Shown: positions 22,121 to 22,641 of the stretch, piece after piece
Position numbering within the stretch: the first letter of the stretch is position 1
Layout: each line of letters begins with the position of its first letter
IMG/VR virus record: IMGVR_UViG_3300030333_006208
Location: 1-22,641 of that record
Length of the DNA: 22,641 bases
Reading direction: 5' to 3' (one strand)
DNA from: a virus
Notes under the pieces: generated by a model
The model's database searches: none
Seen by the model: only the letters and a program-made list of their open reading frames with translations
Told to the model about the DNA's origin: nothing
Translations under genes and position numbers: made by a program

Positions 22121-22641
22121 CTATGCGGTATTGACAGACTCGTTGCCATGTCCAACTTGATCACGAACAACACTTGGAACAGGAGGTATATATGCGTGCC
22201 CTCCGGCAATGTTAGAGGATGCGGTCTTTGGTGTCGGAATTGCATTAAATATGTCAAGACTACCAGTGCTTATATAAAATGCCAAATTATCACCACCAAT
22301 AACAACATTAAAATTGTCTGTTTCAACTCCATGGAATGATTGATTTCCGTGAGCTTGCAAGGTTTGAATGGATCCCCAGTTTTCACCACCGTCAGAACTC
22401 GTTAAAATATGAGCGCGTTGTCCGACAGCTATAAACCTATCTCTTCTTGCATCATAAGTTACATCAAGAAGTTGCACTGGTGATTCACCGTCTCTAGCAA
22501 CAGCGGTTGCTTTGGTCCAGTTTGCACCATTATCTGTGCTATAATATATACCGTAATCACTACCGGCTTTTTCACCAACAGCAACAAAACGACCGTCTGA
22601 TGACTCGCCATCTCTTTGTGCCCATGCCCATGCGTTTGTTG
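22121..22641 (-). CDS. BNR/Asp-box repeat protein, N-terminus outside window
   Basis: The frame stays open to the right edge, so about 172 C-terminal residues are visible and the start is missing. Two Asp-box motifs are present, STDNGANW (22517-22540) and SSDGGENW (22376-22399), 47 residues apart. Each follows a matching strand pattern (RFVAVGEK, then RFIAVGQR). RDGES occurs twice, before each repeat unit, so at least two and probably three blades of a beta-propeller are visible. Asp-box propellers occur in sialidases, in Ycf48-like proteins and in phage adhesins. No catalytic arginine triad of a sialidase can be seen in this part. Placed directly upstream of the scaffold gene in a structural operon, it is more likely a virion surface or glycan-binding protein than an enzyme; that is inference. 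An internal GTG at 22477 is not a plausible start because it lies between two repeats. Confidence 0.75.
   Translation of the reverse strand, partial: TNAWAWAQRDGESSDGRFVAVGEKAGSDYGIYYSTDNGANWTKATAVARDGESPVQLLDVTYDARRDRFIAVGQRAHILTSSDGGENWGSIQTLQAHGNQSFHGVETDNFNVVIGGDNLAFYISTGSLDIFNAIPTPKTASSNIAGGHAYIPPVPSVVRDQVGHGNESVNTA

Noticed and set aside
1-22641. tRNA genes, CRISPR arrays, integrase, transposase or insertion sequence
   Set aside because: None seen: gaps between genes are about 100 nt or less and hold no cloverleaf pattern, spaced repeats or recombinase motifs.

Overview
This window is part of the genome of a large contractile-tailed phage (myovirus) whose virion proteins are T4-type. 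All 20 supported genes lie on the minus strand, so transcription runs from the right edge to the left edge. The DNA is AT-rich, coding is dense (several 1-nt stop/start overlaps), and no tRNA, integrase, transposase or host gene is visible. The best guess is an uncultured, probably aquatic, distant T4 relative. The structural homologies are visible in the sequence; the habitat is inference.

In transcription order (right to left): the 3' part of a BNR/Asp-box repeat protein runs off the right edge. It is followed by the head genes: the acidic prohead scaffold (gp22-like) and the major capsid protein (gp23-like), which ends in a strong hairpin terminator. Next come three neck or tail-completion proteins (gp13-, gp14- and gp15-like), an oversized tail sheath (gp18-like) and the tail tube (gp19-like). 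A zinc-binding gp26-like protein follows; a second small conserved reading frame (gp51-like) overlaps its 3' end in the +1 frame at a run of seven T. After a bidirectional terminator come a conserved small protein, the tape measure, two related tube-cap/baseplate proteins, a LysM baseplate wedge protein (gp53-like), a 1092-residue baseplate hub-like protein and a 456-residue protein of unknown function.

The left 2.4 kb is different. It holds a stand-alone family A DNA polymerase domain (T4 itself uses a family B enzyme), a GTG-started protein whose loops line up with the FtsZ/tubulin fold, and a short cysteine-containing membrane protein. These three genes are packed with overlaps or very short gaps behind the structural genes, and they are the best candidate for a little-described system: replication or genome-positioning functions carried at the end of a late operon.

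Regulation: the 8-mer ACTATTTA (minus strand) occurs in six of the short intergenic gaps, 21 to 62 nt upstream of start codons. It is the best candidate for the phage's own late promoter core, although its reverse complement resembles the T4 late box, so orientation needs testing. Two convincing hairpin terminators break the operon, each followed by a new copy of the motif. The longest gene-free stretch is about 100 nt, so no gap of 300 nt or more needs describing.
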